Assembly: GCA_030589055.1 (NCBI GenBank)
Contig: JAUUWK010000001.1
Location: 1 to 37,712 of the forward strand
Direction: 5' to 3'
Origin: Candidatus Bathyarchaeota archaeon
Lineage (GTDB): Archaea > Thermoproteota > Bathyarchaeia > Bathyarchaeales > Bathycorpusculaceae
Length of the DNA stretch: 37,712 nt
The notes beneath the pieces were generated by a model. The model saw only the letters and a program-made list of their open reading frames with translations. It was not told the DNA's origin and did no database searches. The translations under genes and the position numbers were made by a program. Shown here one piece after another: positions 6,716-14,872 of this stretch (position 1 is its first letter; each line of letters starts with the position of its first letter).

Positions 6716-8829
6716 AGTTTGTTAGAAAACGTGATGGAAGATTAGAACCTTTTGATCAGGAACGAATAACAAACGCGATTTGGAAGGCAGCGCGCGCTAT
6801 AGGTGGAAAAGACCGCGAGTTAACCAAGAAACTAAGTGACCAAGTTGTGGTCTTGCTTCAGGAACGCTTCGGAGAAGACGGCGTTCCAACTGTTGAGGAA
6901 ATCCAGGACTTGGTTGAGAAGATAATCATAAAAAATGGGTATGCAAGAACAGCCAAGGCTTACATTCTCTACCGGAAGCAGCATCAAGACTTGCGTGAGT
7001 TAGCTGCCCTACTAAGCTCAGCAGATCTTGTGGATCAATACTTGAATACTGAGGATTGGCGGGTGAGGGAAAATTCGAATATGAGTTATTCGTTGCAGGG
7101 CTTAAATAATTATTTGTCGTCCACGGTTATAGCGAAGTATTGGATTACACGGATTCATCCGCCTAAAGTTGCAGACGCACACTTTTCCGGAGATCTACAT
7201 ATTCACGACTTAGGCGTTTTGGGACCGTACTGCGTGGGCTGGGACATAAAAGACCTGCTTCTTTCAGGATTCGGCGGCGTAAAGGCAAAGATAGAGAGTA
7301 CGCCTGCGAAACACTTCAGAACCGCTCTTGGGCATGTGGTGAACTTCTTTTATACGCTTCAGGGAGAGGCGGCGGGAGCTCAGGCTTTCAGCAACTTTGA
7401 TACATATTTGGCACCGTTCATACGTTATGATGGATTAAGCCGAAAGGAAGTTGAGCAGGCGCTTCAGGAATTCTTCTTCAACATGAACGTGCCAACCCGT
7501 GTGGGTTTCCAAACACCCTTTACGAATTTAACCTTGGACCTTACAGTTCCGGAGTTTATGAAGGACGAGTCTGTGATTGTCGGTGGAAAGGTGATGAATG
7601 AAACTTACGGCGAGATGCAAGAGGAATTAGACATTTTCAATCTTACCTTCGCGGAAGTTATGTGTAAGGGAGATTCGAAGGGTAGGGTTTTCACTTTTCC
7701 GATACCGACATATAACATAACGAAGGATTTTGATTGGGAGAACGGGGTCTGTGAGAAGCTCTTTGAAGTTACTGCCAAGTATGGTGTGCCATACTTCTCT
7801 AACTTCATAGGCAGTGACATGAAGCCTGAAGACGTTAGGAGTATGTGTTGTCGCTTAAGAATAGACAACCGAGAACTGCGTAAGCGCGGCGGCGGTTTCT
7901 TCGGAGCAAATCCGTTAACGGGCAGCATAGGTGTAGTGACGATTAATCTTCCGAGGATAGGATATTTAGCGAAGGATGAGGATGAATTTTTTGAACGTTT
8001 AGGGGAGATGATGGAGACTGCCAAGAACAGCTTAGAGACAAAGAGAAAGGTGCTTGAAAAATTCACAGAGAACGAGTTGTATCCATACTCGAGGCGTTAT
8101 CTTCATCAAGTAAAGGAAGGTTTTGGGAAATTCTGGAAAAACCATTTCTCGACAATAGGGTTAGTGGGCATGAATGAGGCATTGCTGAATCTCTTTGGAC
8201 GTGGCATAGGAACTCCAGAAGGATTAGACTTTGCAGCAAAAGTGCTAAGCTTCATGCGAAACAAACTGGCAGATTTTCAGGAGGAAACTGGAAGCATATA
8301 TAACCTTGAGGCAACGCCTGCTGAAGGCACATCTTACAGACTCGCGCGCATAGACAAACGGAAATATCCAAATATTATTGTAGCTAATGAGAAACATCTT
8401 GCAAAAGGCGTTGAACCTTTCTACACCAATTCTTCACAGTTGCCTGTGGACTATGAAGTGGACTTGTTTGAGGCTTTAAGGCATCAGGATAGATTACAGA
8501 CGCTTTACACTGGCGGCACAGTTTTCCACATCTATCTTGGTGAGCGGATCTATTCGTGGAAGGCTGCAGCTGAACTCGCTAGGAAGGTGGCTTGGAACTC
8601 GCATCTGCCCTACTTCACTTTGACGCCTACCTTCAGCGTTTGTCCAACTCACGGTTACGTAGGCGGCGAACACAAACAATGCCCAACGTGCGGAGCAAGA
8701 TGTGAGGTTTACTCGAGGGTTGTTGGTTATCTCAGGCCAGTTGACCAGTGGAATGACGGTAAACAGGCGGAATTTGCTATACGTAGAAGCTTTGACAAAT
8801 CTGTTGTTTTGGCAACTGTGCATGCGTGA
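6712..8829 (+). CDS. nrdD: Anaerobic (class III) ribonucleoside-triphosphate reductase
   Basis: 705 residues. Reduces ribonucleotides to deoxyribonucleotides using a glycyl radical, under anoxic conditions. Domain order: ATP-cone (about 1-90; KFVRKRDGRLEPFDQERI) for allosteric control, the large barrel, a C-terminal four-Cys zinc site (CPTHGYVGGEHKQCPTCGARC) and the glycyl-radical loop RVVGYLRPVDQWNDGKQAEF. Finger-loop cysteines are seen in MCCRLRIDN. The GTG start overlaps the nrdR stop (GTGA); the activase gene overlaps the end. All essential motifs are present, so it should be active and points to anaerobic life. Two CG-rich spots inside (6790, 8343) are explained by Ala-Arg codons. Confidence 0.97.
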   Translation: MKFVRKRDGRLEPFDQERITNAIWKAARAIGGKDRELTKKLSDQVVVLLQERFGEDGVPTVEEIQDLVEKIIIKNGYARTAKAYILYRKQHQDLRELAALLSSADLVDQYLNTEDWRVRENSNMSYSLQGLNNYLSSTVIAKYWITRIHPPKVADAHFSGDLHIHDLGVLGPYCVGWDIKDLLLSGFGGVKAKIESTPAKHFRTALGHVVNFFYTLQGEAAGAQAFSNFDTYLAPFIRYDGLSRKEVEQALQEFFFNMNVPTRVGFQTPFTNLTLDLTVPEFMKDESVIVGGKVMNETYGEMQEELDIFNLTFAEVMCKGDSKGRVFTFPIPTYNITKDFDWENGVCEKLFEVTAKYGVPYFSNFIGSDMKPEDVRSMCCRLRIDNRELRKRGGGFFGANPLTGSIGVVTINLPRIGYLAKDEDEFFERLGEMMETAKNSLETKRKVLEKFTENELYPYSRRYLHQVKEGFGKFWKNHFSTIGLVGMNEALLNLFGRGIGTPEGLDFAAKVLSFMRNKLADFQEETGSIYNLEATPAEGTSYRLARIDKRKYPNIIVANEKHLAKGVEPFYTNSSQLPVDYEVDLFEALRHQDRLQTLYTGGTVFHIYLGERIYSWKAAAELARKVAWNSHLPYFTLTPTFSVCPTHGYVGGEHKQCPTCGARCEVYSRVVGYLRPVDQWNDGKQAEFAIRRSFDKSVVLATVHA

Positions 8830-9518
8830 GTGAAGCTTACATGAAGTTCAGCGGCATCCAAAAGACAAGTCTGATAGATTTTCCAGATAGAGTAGCTACA
8901 GTGCTTTTTACCCCTGACTGCAATCTGCGCTGTCCTTTCTGTCACAACTGGAGAATCGTGCTGGATCCTAAGCCTCCATTCCTCAACGAAGAAACAGTGA
9001 TTCAAATTCTTGAGAAACGCAAGAAATTCGTGGACGCAGTAGTCATAACTGGCGGAGAACCGACAATACACAAGGAGATTCCAAAATTCCTAAAGAAACT
9101 TAAGGAAAAAGGCTTTTCGGTTAAACTCGACACTAACGGTTTTTTTCCAGAGGTTTTGAAGGAATGCTTGGCTTATGTGGATTACGTTGCTTTGGATGTG
9201 AAGACTTCATTGGAGAGATATGGACGTTTAGGAGCAAAGGACACGGCTGATTTTTTGCGTACGGTTGAGATTTTGAAGAATGAAAACGTTGACTATGAGT
9301 TTAGAACTACAGTTGTTCCAGGCTTCGTCGACAAGGAAGATATTTCAGAGATAGGTGAAATCGTCAAGGGTGGAAAACGTTTTGCATTCCAACAGTTTGT
9401 TGCTGGCGACACATTAGACAAGGTATTCAACAGTGTTAATCCTTATCCGCCTGAAGTTATCGGTGAATTTGCCAGCGTCATGAGAGAATACGTTGCGAAT
9501 GTAACGCTTCGTATATAA
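8826..9518 (+). CDS. nrdG: Anaerobic ribonucleotide reductase activating protein (radical SAM)
   Basis: 230 residues of the pyruvate formate-lyase/NrdG-activase type. The radical-SAM cluster motif is Cys32-x3-Cys36-x2-Cys39 (CNLRCPFC), followed by the SAM-binding GGEPT (VVITGGEPTIHKEIP). Uses a [4Fe-4S] cluster and SAM to install the glycyl radical in NrdD. The N-terminus FSGIQKTSLIDFPDRVATVLF is typical of the archaeal/thermophile NrdG group that is longer than the ~155-residue E. coli form. The GTG start overlaps the end of nrdD by four bases, so it is co-translated. Confidence 0.93.
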   Translation: MSEAYMKFSGIQKTSLIDFPDRVATVLFTPDCNLRCPFCHNWRIVLDPKPPFLNEETVIQILEKRKKFVDAVVITGGEPTIHKEIPKFLKKLKEKGFSVKLDTNGFFPEVLKECLAYVDYVALDVKTSLERYGRLGAKDTADFLRTVEILKNENVDYEFRTTVVPGFVDKEDISEIGEIVKGGKRFAFQQFVAGDTLDKVFNSVNPYPPEVIGEFASVMREYVANVTLRI

Positions 9519-9668
9519 CTCGACATTTTGGAAGAGGCCCGTAGAGATCATAGAAAATCGGAAGAGTTGGCTTAGTGCTTTGTCACTAGTTGAGAGCGAG
9601 TTGGAGTCGTACGTGTGAGAAAGATTATTATGTCGTTGCATTGCCATATAGTTATGTGGTGATAAAAT

Positions 9669-9896
9669 TTGGGAAAGTATGCAACAATATCGGTTCCCGC
9701 AGAGATCAAGAAGGTTCTGAAGGAAGCTAAAGGTGAGAATGAGTGGGGAGAGTTTCTCCTGAACTTGTATGCTGAAGTTAAGAGACTGAGGAGTGAGGAG
9801 GCATTTAAGAAGCTGGCGAGAACACTTACCGATGAAGACTTGAGGGTTATAGTCGAATCGAGCAGAGAGTTTAGGGAGAGGTTCGCGTTTAGATGA
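9669..9896 (+). CDS. vapB: VapB-type antitoxin
   Basis: 75 residues: an N-terminal strand typical of archaeal VapB-like DNA-binding proteins (YATISVPAEIKKVLKEAKG), then helices (EWGEFLLNLYAEVKRLRSEE) and a C-terminal toxin-wrapping tail (SREFRERFAFR). TTG start chosen because a GGTGAT purine tract lies about 5-10 bases upstream. It overlaps the PIN-domain gene by four bases (ATGA), the classic TA arrangement. It should neutralise the toxin and autorepress the operon. Confidence 0.82.
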   Translation: MGKYATISVPAEIKKVLKEAKGENEWGEFLLNLYAEVKRLRSEEAFKKLARTLTDEDLRVIVESSREFRERFAFR

Positions 9897-10252
9897 ACCT
9901 ACTCGACACAGACATAATCATGGAGTTGTTGCACAAGAGAAGACATGAGATGGGAGCTATTTCAATCATAACGCTCATCGAGATCTTAAGAGGGCTAGAA
10001 GATAGGAAAAGGATTGAAGTCAAGAATTTACTCGAAGAAAGCTTCAATGTGCAAAGCCTAGATAACGAAACGATCAAAGCTTACTGCAGCTTATACCGCA
10101 AGCTCAAAAAGGAAGGCACGTTAATACCTGACGCAGACCTACTCATAACCGCAACAGCCATATCCAGAAACATAACGCTGAGAACACATGACGAACACTT
10201 CACAAGACTGACAAAGTTCGGCCTAAGATTGGCGCAAACACCCAAAAAGTAA
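9893..10252 (+). CDS. vapC: VapC-type PIN-domain ribonuclease toxin
   Basis: 119 residues with the PIN fold. The first acidic residues are in MNLLDTDIIMELL (Asp5, Asp7), the conserved Glu follows ISIITLIEILRG, and the third acidic group is in LIPDADLLITATAISRN with Asp in RTHDEHF. All four catalytic acidic positions are present, so it should be an active Mg-dependent RNase, probably on tRNA or rRNA as in other VapC proteins. It overlaps the antitoxin gene. Confidence 0.92.
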   Translation: MNLLDTDIIMELLHKRRHEMGAISIITLIEILRGLEDRKRIEVKNLLEESFNVQSLDNETIKAYCSLYRKLKKEGTLIPDADLLITATAISRNITLRTHDEHFTRLTKFGLRLAQTPKK

Positions 10253-10324
10253 ATGGAAACCCGAATTCGTACCTATCACTTAGCGGAGTAGGTAAACTTC
10301 GAATCTTTAAACCGAAATATAATC

Positions 10325-10461
10325 TTTATATATAAGCTCACGAAAAAACCAAAAAAGGGTCTTGGAGCTTTTCTATGAAGGACTCAGCAAGGGTAAAACC
10401 AGAAAAACAACCACTTTGGCCTCTTCCTCAGTTGATGAAGCCCTTGAAGCACGCGCGCTAG
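10325..10461 (+). promoter_or_regulatory. TATA box followed by a short coding-like fragment ending at a CG tract
   Basis: A strong TATA (TTTATATATAAG, 10325-10336) heads a short stretch with two small frames. One is ATG at 10375 (MKDSARVKPEKQPLWPLP..., 28 residues, GGAG about 10 bases upstream). The other starts TTG at 10362 (ELFYEGLSKGKTRKTTTLAS... ALEARALGC). Both run into the alternating-CG tract at 10452 and stop within a few codons. This looks like a promoter plus the 5' end of a broken gene, or a small leader gene; function unknown. Confidence 0.35.
10452..10458. repeat. Alternating-CG tract, copy 2
   Basis: CGCGCGC in GCACGCGCGCTAGG; on the minus strand CCTAGCGCGCGTGC, sharing the AGCGCGC core with the other spacer copies. 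It lies only a few bases beyond the 3' end of the minus-strand tldE gene. Confidence 0.5.
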
Positions 10462-10465
10462 GGTG

Positions 10466-11839
10466 TTAGTAGGCGGATATCCCTACGAATTTTAGTTTTT
10501 GGATTTTCATTGAGGGGACTGTTGTTGCTTTTATCATTTCAAGTTTTTTGCCGATCAATGGTATGTTGCTTAGGGCTGAGAGCATGCTGTCCGTGAACCG
10601 CATATTCACAATCGGCTTAGATATTTCACCGTTTTCAATCAGGAAGGTTCCGTCTCTCGTCAGCCCCGTTAAAACCATCTTTGCCGGTTCAACAGGGTTC
10701 ACGTAATGAAACGTCGTAACGAATATTCCACGCTTTGTTTCAGCAACCATTTCCTCCAAAGTAGCATCTCTTGGACTCGCAATTAAGTTGAAGGGCATAG
10801 GACGCTCAGAATAAAAATCACTGATAGGAGGCAAAGCATGACCAGTGCTCTTCTTACCTTCCTTACCAGCAGTAAAAGAGTTATAACATATGCTCTCTTC
10901 AGAAACAACTCCGTTGCTTATCAAGTGTGAAGTCCTCTTCGGGACTCCTTCACCATCGATTGGCGTTGCATAAAGCGTCTGCGGATCTCTAGCATCATCT
11001 TTTACGTTAAGTTTGCCGTCGAAAACCTGCTGATTCAGACAATACTTGACAAACGATCGTCCATCCTGATATGAAGTCGCTGAGAACCCAATGTAGCCAA
11101 GATACATTAAAAGTGTCGCAGAAGCCAAAGGCGACAAAACAACCTCGTACTCGCCCGGAGAAAGATTGATTGGATTTATGCTCTTCACAGATTTTTCAGT
11201 GGCATCTCCAGCCAAAACAGCTGGTTCAATGTCTTTAACACGCCTCGAATACTTCTCAGCAGTTCCAAAACCCTCTGAAGCCCCAGACTTGGAAATAACC
11301 GTGGTCTTCATGTTTGTCGAGGATATTCTAGCCGACGCTGAGACACCCAACGAATTCGCCACCGCATAAGCCATCGAGCTACTTGAAAAAAAACCTGCAA
11401 CAGCCTTCACAATCGAAGACTTCGAATGTGCAGTTTCAATAGCCTCTTTAACCTTTTCCGCTCTGTACATAGGCGTACAATTCGCTGTCTCCTCGTCAAA
11501 GGTTCCTTCAATAGGAGCCCAAGATTGCGGTTCCGGCAAGCTCTTAAAGTCCTTGTTTGGCGGTGAAGCCCCTGCAATCTTCACTGCCTGCAATACAGCC
11601 TTTTCAATTTGTTCTTTTTCCAAAGTGTTAACACGTGTTGTGCTGATCTGCTTGTTCAGGATCACCTTGATTAATACTCCACCCTTTTTCGTTGCAACAT
11701 TCTGATGTATCTGGGAATTCGCAAACCTTGTCAACGTCGTGTCAAGCAGAAACCCCGAAGCCTGCGCTTGATCGATATTCTGTCGCATAGCATATTGCAC
11801 AGTTTTCTCCGCTATTCCTAACAATCTTTCTGTAACCAA
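10466..11839 (-). CDS. tldE: TldE/PmbA family metalloprotease subunit
   Basis: 457 residues, the non-catalytic partner in the TldD–TldE heterodimeric protease, which degrades unfolded or small peptides by threading them into a closed chamber. The family opening is seen (AEKTVQYAMRQNIDQAQASGF... RFANSQIHQNV). No HExxxH is present, as expected for TldE. The conserved C-terminal barrel reads VLTGLTRDGTFLIENGEISKPIVNMRFTDSML. TTG start with GAGGT about 8 bases upstream. It follows tldD with a 13-bp gap, so the two form an operon. Confidence 0.93.
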   Translation of the reverse strand: MVTERLLGIAEKTVQYAMRQNIDQAQASGFLLDTTLTRFANSQIHQNVATKKGGVLIKVILNKQISTTRVNTLEKEQIEKAVLQAVKIAGASPPNKDFKSLPEPQSWAPIEGTFDEETANCTPMYRAEKVKEAIETAHSKSSIVKAVAGFFSSSSMAYAVANSLGVSASARISSTNMKTTVISKSGASEGFGTAEKYSRRVKDIEPAVLAGDATEKSVKSINPINLSPGEYEVVLSPLASATLLMYLGYIGFSATSYQDGRSFVKYCLNQQVFDGKLNVKDDARDPQTLYATPIDGEGVPKRTSHLISNGVVSEESICYNSFTAGKEGKKSTGHALPPISDFYSERPMPFNLIASPRDATLEEMVAETKRGIFVTTFHYVNPVEPAKMVLTGLTRDGTFLIENGEISKPIVNMRFTDSMLSALSNIPLIGKKLEMIKATTVPSMKIQKLKFVGISAY

Positions 11840-11852
11840 AACTTCTACCTCA

Positions 11853-13298
11853 CTAGATTAATCCAACACACACCTTACGAAACCTTGCAGTTCCGCAGCC
11901 ATGTCCAACATACATCACCTGACTTGGTACACCTTTGCCACAGTTCGGTAAGCCATGCATCATCCAGTCGTCATTGCTCAGAGCATCACATGAACCCCAA
12001 AACTCCGGAGTGACACCCATATAAGTCGGATTCTTAACCAAGTTTTCTTTACTTCCATTCTTTATTCTCCAGCCAATTTCAGTGCCGAATTGAAAGTTTA
12101 CGCGTCTGTCATCGATGCTCCACGAACGATTAGTCAACATCAAAACACCGTCCTTCGTGTCCTCGATAACATCCTCAGCCTTCCAGTCTCCCGGAAGCAA
12201 ATTGATGTTTGTCATGCGAATAAGCGGCAGAGCCAAAGGCGAATCCGCCCTCATCCCACCGCTGCTCTCTCCAAGATTCAACTCAACCGCAGTCTCCCGA
12301 GAACTCTGATAGCCCACAAACAAGCCATCCCTAACCAAATACACCTTTCTCGCTCTTGTACCCTCATCATCATAACCAAACGACCCAAGCCCATGCAAAA
12401 CAGTAGCATCAGCCATCAGGTTCACCTTTTCAGAACCATAACGAAAGTTCCCAAGCTTCTCAGGAGTAAGAAAGCTCGTTCCAGCATAATCCGCTTCTGT
12501 GCCCAACACCCGATCAAGCTCTGTCGGATGCCCACAACTTTCATGAATCTGCAAAGCAAGCTGATCGCCTGTGAGGATTAGATCCATTTCTCGTGAAGGG
12601 CACTTTTCAGCATCGAAAAGCTTCAAAAGCTCCTGCCCAGTCTCCTTCGCATGATCGATCAAGGCTAGAGACTCAAAGAACTCATAACCGCTTGCGGCAT
12701 TGTTGCCTCCAAAAGAAGCTGGATACGACCGTGTCTCCATTTCTCCATTCTTAACAGCTATGGCTGACAATCCTCCGCCACACCACGTTATTTGCTGACT
12801 GATCTTCGCGCCTTCGGTACTCATGAAAAGCTTGTTCTCTCTGAATCCACGATAATAAGCGTAAGCAGCCTTAATCAGCGGAGACTGCTCCTTAAGAATT
12901 CGTCCAGCTTGAACAAGCACACCCAGCTTCTCCTCCACTGGAACCTTAAACGGGTCTTTACGAAAACTGCTAACATACCGATCTTCTCTAGCTTCTTCCG
13001 AGATTAATGCCGCATCTTTCTTCTTCAATAAAGCGCTTGCCCTTGCAATGCTGACGGCTTTCTCAACGGTTTTTATGATTTCTTCCTTGCTTATGTCAAT
13101 TGAACCAGCAAAACCCCACGCCCCATCTACAATTACTCTAACACCGAACCCCTTCGCCTGGAACAGGTTAACAGCTTCTGGTTCACCGTTCTTCACTGTC
13201 AAAACTTCATTGAGAATCTCGCTCACTCTGACATCCGCGTATGAAGCCCTTTTCTTCCCTGCTTCTTCCAAAGCTATTTTCCCAAACTCAGCGAACAA
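11853..13298 (-). CDS. tldD: TldD family zinc metalloprotease subunit
   Basis: 481 residues, full length. The catalytic motif HExxxH is at His252-Glu253...His257 (ALQIHESCGHPTELDRVLG), and the distal Cys ligand is in MYVGHGCGTARF near the C-terminus. With TldE it forms the active protease. The start is TTG, chosen because a strong GAGGAGGTG lies 5 bases upstream. Divergently transcribed from rpoH with about 130 bp between starts. Confidence 0.94.
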   Translation of the reverse strand: MFAEFGKIALEEAGKKRASYADVRVSEILNEVLTVKNGEPEAVNLFQAKGFGVRVIVDGAWGFAGSIDISKEEIIKTVEKAVSIARASALLKKKDAALISEEAREDRYVSSFRKDPFKVPVEEKLGVLVQAGRILKEQSPLIKAAYAYYRGFRENKLFMSTEGAKISQQITWCGGGLSAIAVKNGEMETRSYPASFGGNNAASGYEFFESLALIDHAKETGQELLKLFDAEKCPSREMDLILTGDQLALQIHESCGHPTELDRVLGTEADYAGTSFLTPEKLGNFRYGSEKVNLMADATVLHGLGSFGYDDEGTRARKVYLVRDGLFVGYQSSRETAVELNLGESSGGMRADSPLALPLIRMTNINLLPGDWKAEDVIEDTKDGVLMLTNRSWSIDDRRVNFQFGTEIGWRIKNGSKENLVKNPTYMGVTPEFWGSCDALSNDDWMMHGLPNCGKGVPSQVMYVGHGCGTARFRKVCVGLI

Positions 13299-13428
13299 TC
13301 TAGCACCTCCTCTACTTGAAACAACTGAAAGATCTTATCTTGCTTTTCACTTTTGCGGTAAAAAGCGTAAGGTTTAAGGGTTAATGTTTCACTTAGGTTT
13401 CGACTGTTCTTAAGATGAGGTTTGTGGT

Positions 13429-13977
13429 TTGAGTGAAGAGAAAAGCTTAGAGGAACTCAAGGCTGATGTTCTGATTAAGCTTAGGAAATACAGGCTGCTT
13501 AAGAAGGAAAAAGTCAAGGATATTATGCACTATTTTATCAAGGTTCCCAAAGAAAAACAGAAAGCCCTGATTTGGTGCATCCCCAAAGAAGGCACAGTTG
13601 GCATAGCGGTAGTTAAAAACTTGGAAAAGGTCATGAAAGAGAAGAACATGGAAAGAGGGATACTTATTACAAGTGGAAAATACACCCATGCGGCACGCGT
13701 GAATGCCAAGAAAATGAACATTGAGCTTCTACCTAAAATCTTTCCATCCTTCGACATATTCAAACATAAGCTTGTTCCAAAACACGAAATGTTAACACAG
13801 AAAGAAAGAGACCAAGTACTTACTCAATACAAGATTCAGCCATACCAACTACCTGAAATCAGAGCTTCAGACCCAGCCGTAAAGGCTATAGGCGCAAACC
13901 CCGGAGATATATTGCGGATAATCAGAAAGAGCCCCACAGCAGGCACACACATAGCTTACCGTTACGTCGTGGAGTAA
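13429..13977 (+). CDS. rpoH: RNA polymerase subunit H (RPB5-like) with an N-terminal jaw-like domain
   Basis: 182 residues, about twice the usual archaeal RpoH (~75-85). Residues ~106-182 are the standard assembly domain (HKLVPKHEMLTQKER... QPYQLPEIRASDPAVKAIG... IRKSPTAG... YRYVVE). Residues ~1-103 form an added domain: KALIWCIPKEGTVGIAVVKN followed by KNMERGILITSGKYTHAARV. Its order (VGI + helix + 'RxIxV' strand + 'T-x-x-A' helix) resembles the eukaryotic RPB5 N-terminal jaw, and less closely the Mrr-like nuclease fold, without the acidic catalytic set. TTG start with GAGG about 8 bases upstream; TATA-like GGTTTAAGGG near 13371. rpoB does not follow, unlike the common archaeal rpoH-rpoB order. 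Confidence 0.9.
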   Translation: MSEEKSLEELKADVLIKLRKYRLLKKEKVKDIMHYFIKVPKEKQKALIWCIPKEGTVGIAVVKNLEKVMKEKNMERGILITSGKYTHAARVNAKKMNIELLPKIFPSFDIFKHKLVPKHEMLTQKERDQVLTQYKIQPYQLPEIRASDPAVKAIGANPGDILRIIRKSPTAGTHIAYRYVVE

Positions 13978-14010
13978 TAGCCTTCTTGTCCTTACAACCG
14001 GTTCAGTAGT

Positions 14011-14226
14011 TCACCTAACTTGTTCCTTCAACTCGTGCAAAATTACTAAGGCTTCGCCTAAAGATATGCCAAGCATTGCAGCCAATTCATCCGGCTTTAT
14101 ATCCGGTTTCTCGTGAAGAATAACTTCTCTTGTATAGGCGTTGTGATGTGGATACATGACTAAGGCGTGAACTGTCTCAACAAGTGTCGGCCAGAGTCTA
14201 TCCTTCGTATAATCCTCAAGACTCAT
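14011..14226 (-). CDS. Small putative helix-turn-helix protein
   Basis: 71 residues from the ATG at 14226 (MSLEDYTKDRLWPTLVETVH...); upstream in-frame ATGs would add up to nine residues. The C-terminal half (KPDIKPDELAAMLGISLGEALVILHELKEQVR) is a plausible winged-helix/HTH core: 'x-x-ELAxxLGISxGEALxILxEL'. A TATA-like TAACATATTATATG lies about 25 bp upstream, so the message is probably leaderless. It ends 33 bp from the rpoH stop, tail to tail. No family name recognised. Confidence 0.65.
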   Translation of the reverse strand: MSLEDYTKDRLWPTLVETVHALVMYPHHNAYTREVILHEKPDIKPDELAAMLGISLGEALVILHELKEQVR

Positions 14227-14355
14227 ATGCATCACATATAATATGTTAAGCAATGGTTATTCAATTTACCGTAAAGCTGGGTGGTCTGTGTGGCGCCTCA
14301 AACCACACTTGCAGTCAATTGGTTGGCCCACTTTGAAACGACAAATAAGCCCCCT

Positions 14356-14370
14356 CCCCCTAGGTTTTTT
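14356..14370. repeat. Left arm of 15-bp inverted repeat
   Basis: CCCCCTAGGTTTTTT, exact reverse complement of the arm at 14689-14703. The T-run could also act as a terminator on the plus strand. Confidence 0.7.
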
Positions 14371-14688
14371 TAGGCAGGTTGCCTGGCACGTCTTTCTTGC
14401 GCCACGCGTCGTTGGCTAGTCAAAACTGAAAGGAAGCCTTCCAAGACAATGTGCAACAAAGAGTGTTGATAGACGGGGCAGTTTTTCTAAGTTCTAACAT
14501 AAAAAAAAGGGATGGGTGTCGACGAAGCACATTCTACCTTTTCACATTGTTGAACTCGCCTCTCAAAGCTCTCTTAGCCATAATGCAAACTCCTCCCTTA
14601 TGCTTTTCAGGTAGAAGCCGTTCTTGAGCAAAAATGAAGTATGTCCTCTCCAAGATTTGTAGCGCGCATCTCGTAACAACCCGTCCCC

Positions 14689-14703
14689 AAAAAACCTAGG
14701 GGG
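14689..14703. repeat. Right arm of 15-bp inverted repeat
   Basis: AAAAAACCTAGGGGG, exact reverse complement of the arm at 14356-14370. On the minus strand it ends in six T residues. Confidence 0.7.
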
Positions 14704-14872
14704 GTAGATCCCACTGGCAAAAATTGCAAGCGACACTTCGCTAACTTGTTTCAGAAAGCAGAAAATAGGGGTTCTTGGAAAGTGAAATCTTGTACTAAAA
14801 TAGTATTACCGTAAAGTATATTTCCATCAGGATGTTTTAGGCTTTAAATTCAGGACACAAGTGGAATATGCG

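Larger units (their letters stand above)
14254..14860. other. Non-coding island with inverted repeat and two shared 11-mers
   Basis: No coding frame supported. It contains a 15-bp inverted repeat (14356-14370 and 14689-14703) enclosing about 320 bp, a hairpin AGGCAGGTTGCCT (from 14372), a GTGTGG...CCACAC hairpin near 14289-14309, and a short AGCGCGC (14661-14667). The 11-mer TTACCGTAAAG occurs at both ends (near 14267 and 14807), each upstream of a TATA box. It could be a MITE-like element or hold a structured RNA; no known RNA family recognised. The HAD gene promoter TATA (CTTTAAATT, 14842-14850) closes the region. Confidence 0.4.

Noticed and set aside
6789..8350. CG tracts inside nrdD (6790, 8343) as further copies of the spacer motif
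   Set aside because: Both fall in conserved codons (Ala-Ala-Arg-Ala and Leu-Ala-Arg-Ile) of an intact gene and lack the flanking bases of the spacer copies.
9669..10252. VapBC as a defence island core
   Set aside because: A solitary TA pair with no accompanying nucleases, helicases or phage genes; ordinary for archaeal chromosomes.
12090..12581. Long plus-strand frames opposite tldD and tldE (also 13048-13377, 11166-11369)
   Set aside because: Low-complexity, Ser/Arg/Thr-rich shadows of the minus-strand protease genes; no start signals or family motifs.
14281..14720. Known structured RNA (RNase P, SRP RNA, tRNA) in the non-coding island
   Set aside because: No conserved core sequences of these RNAs found; only generic hairpins.
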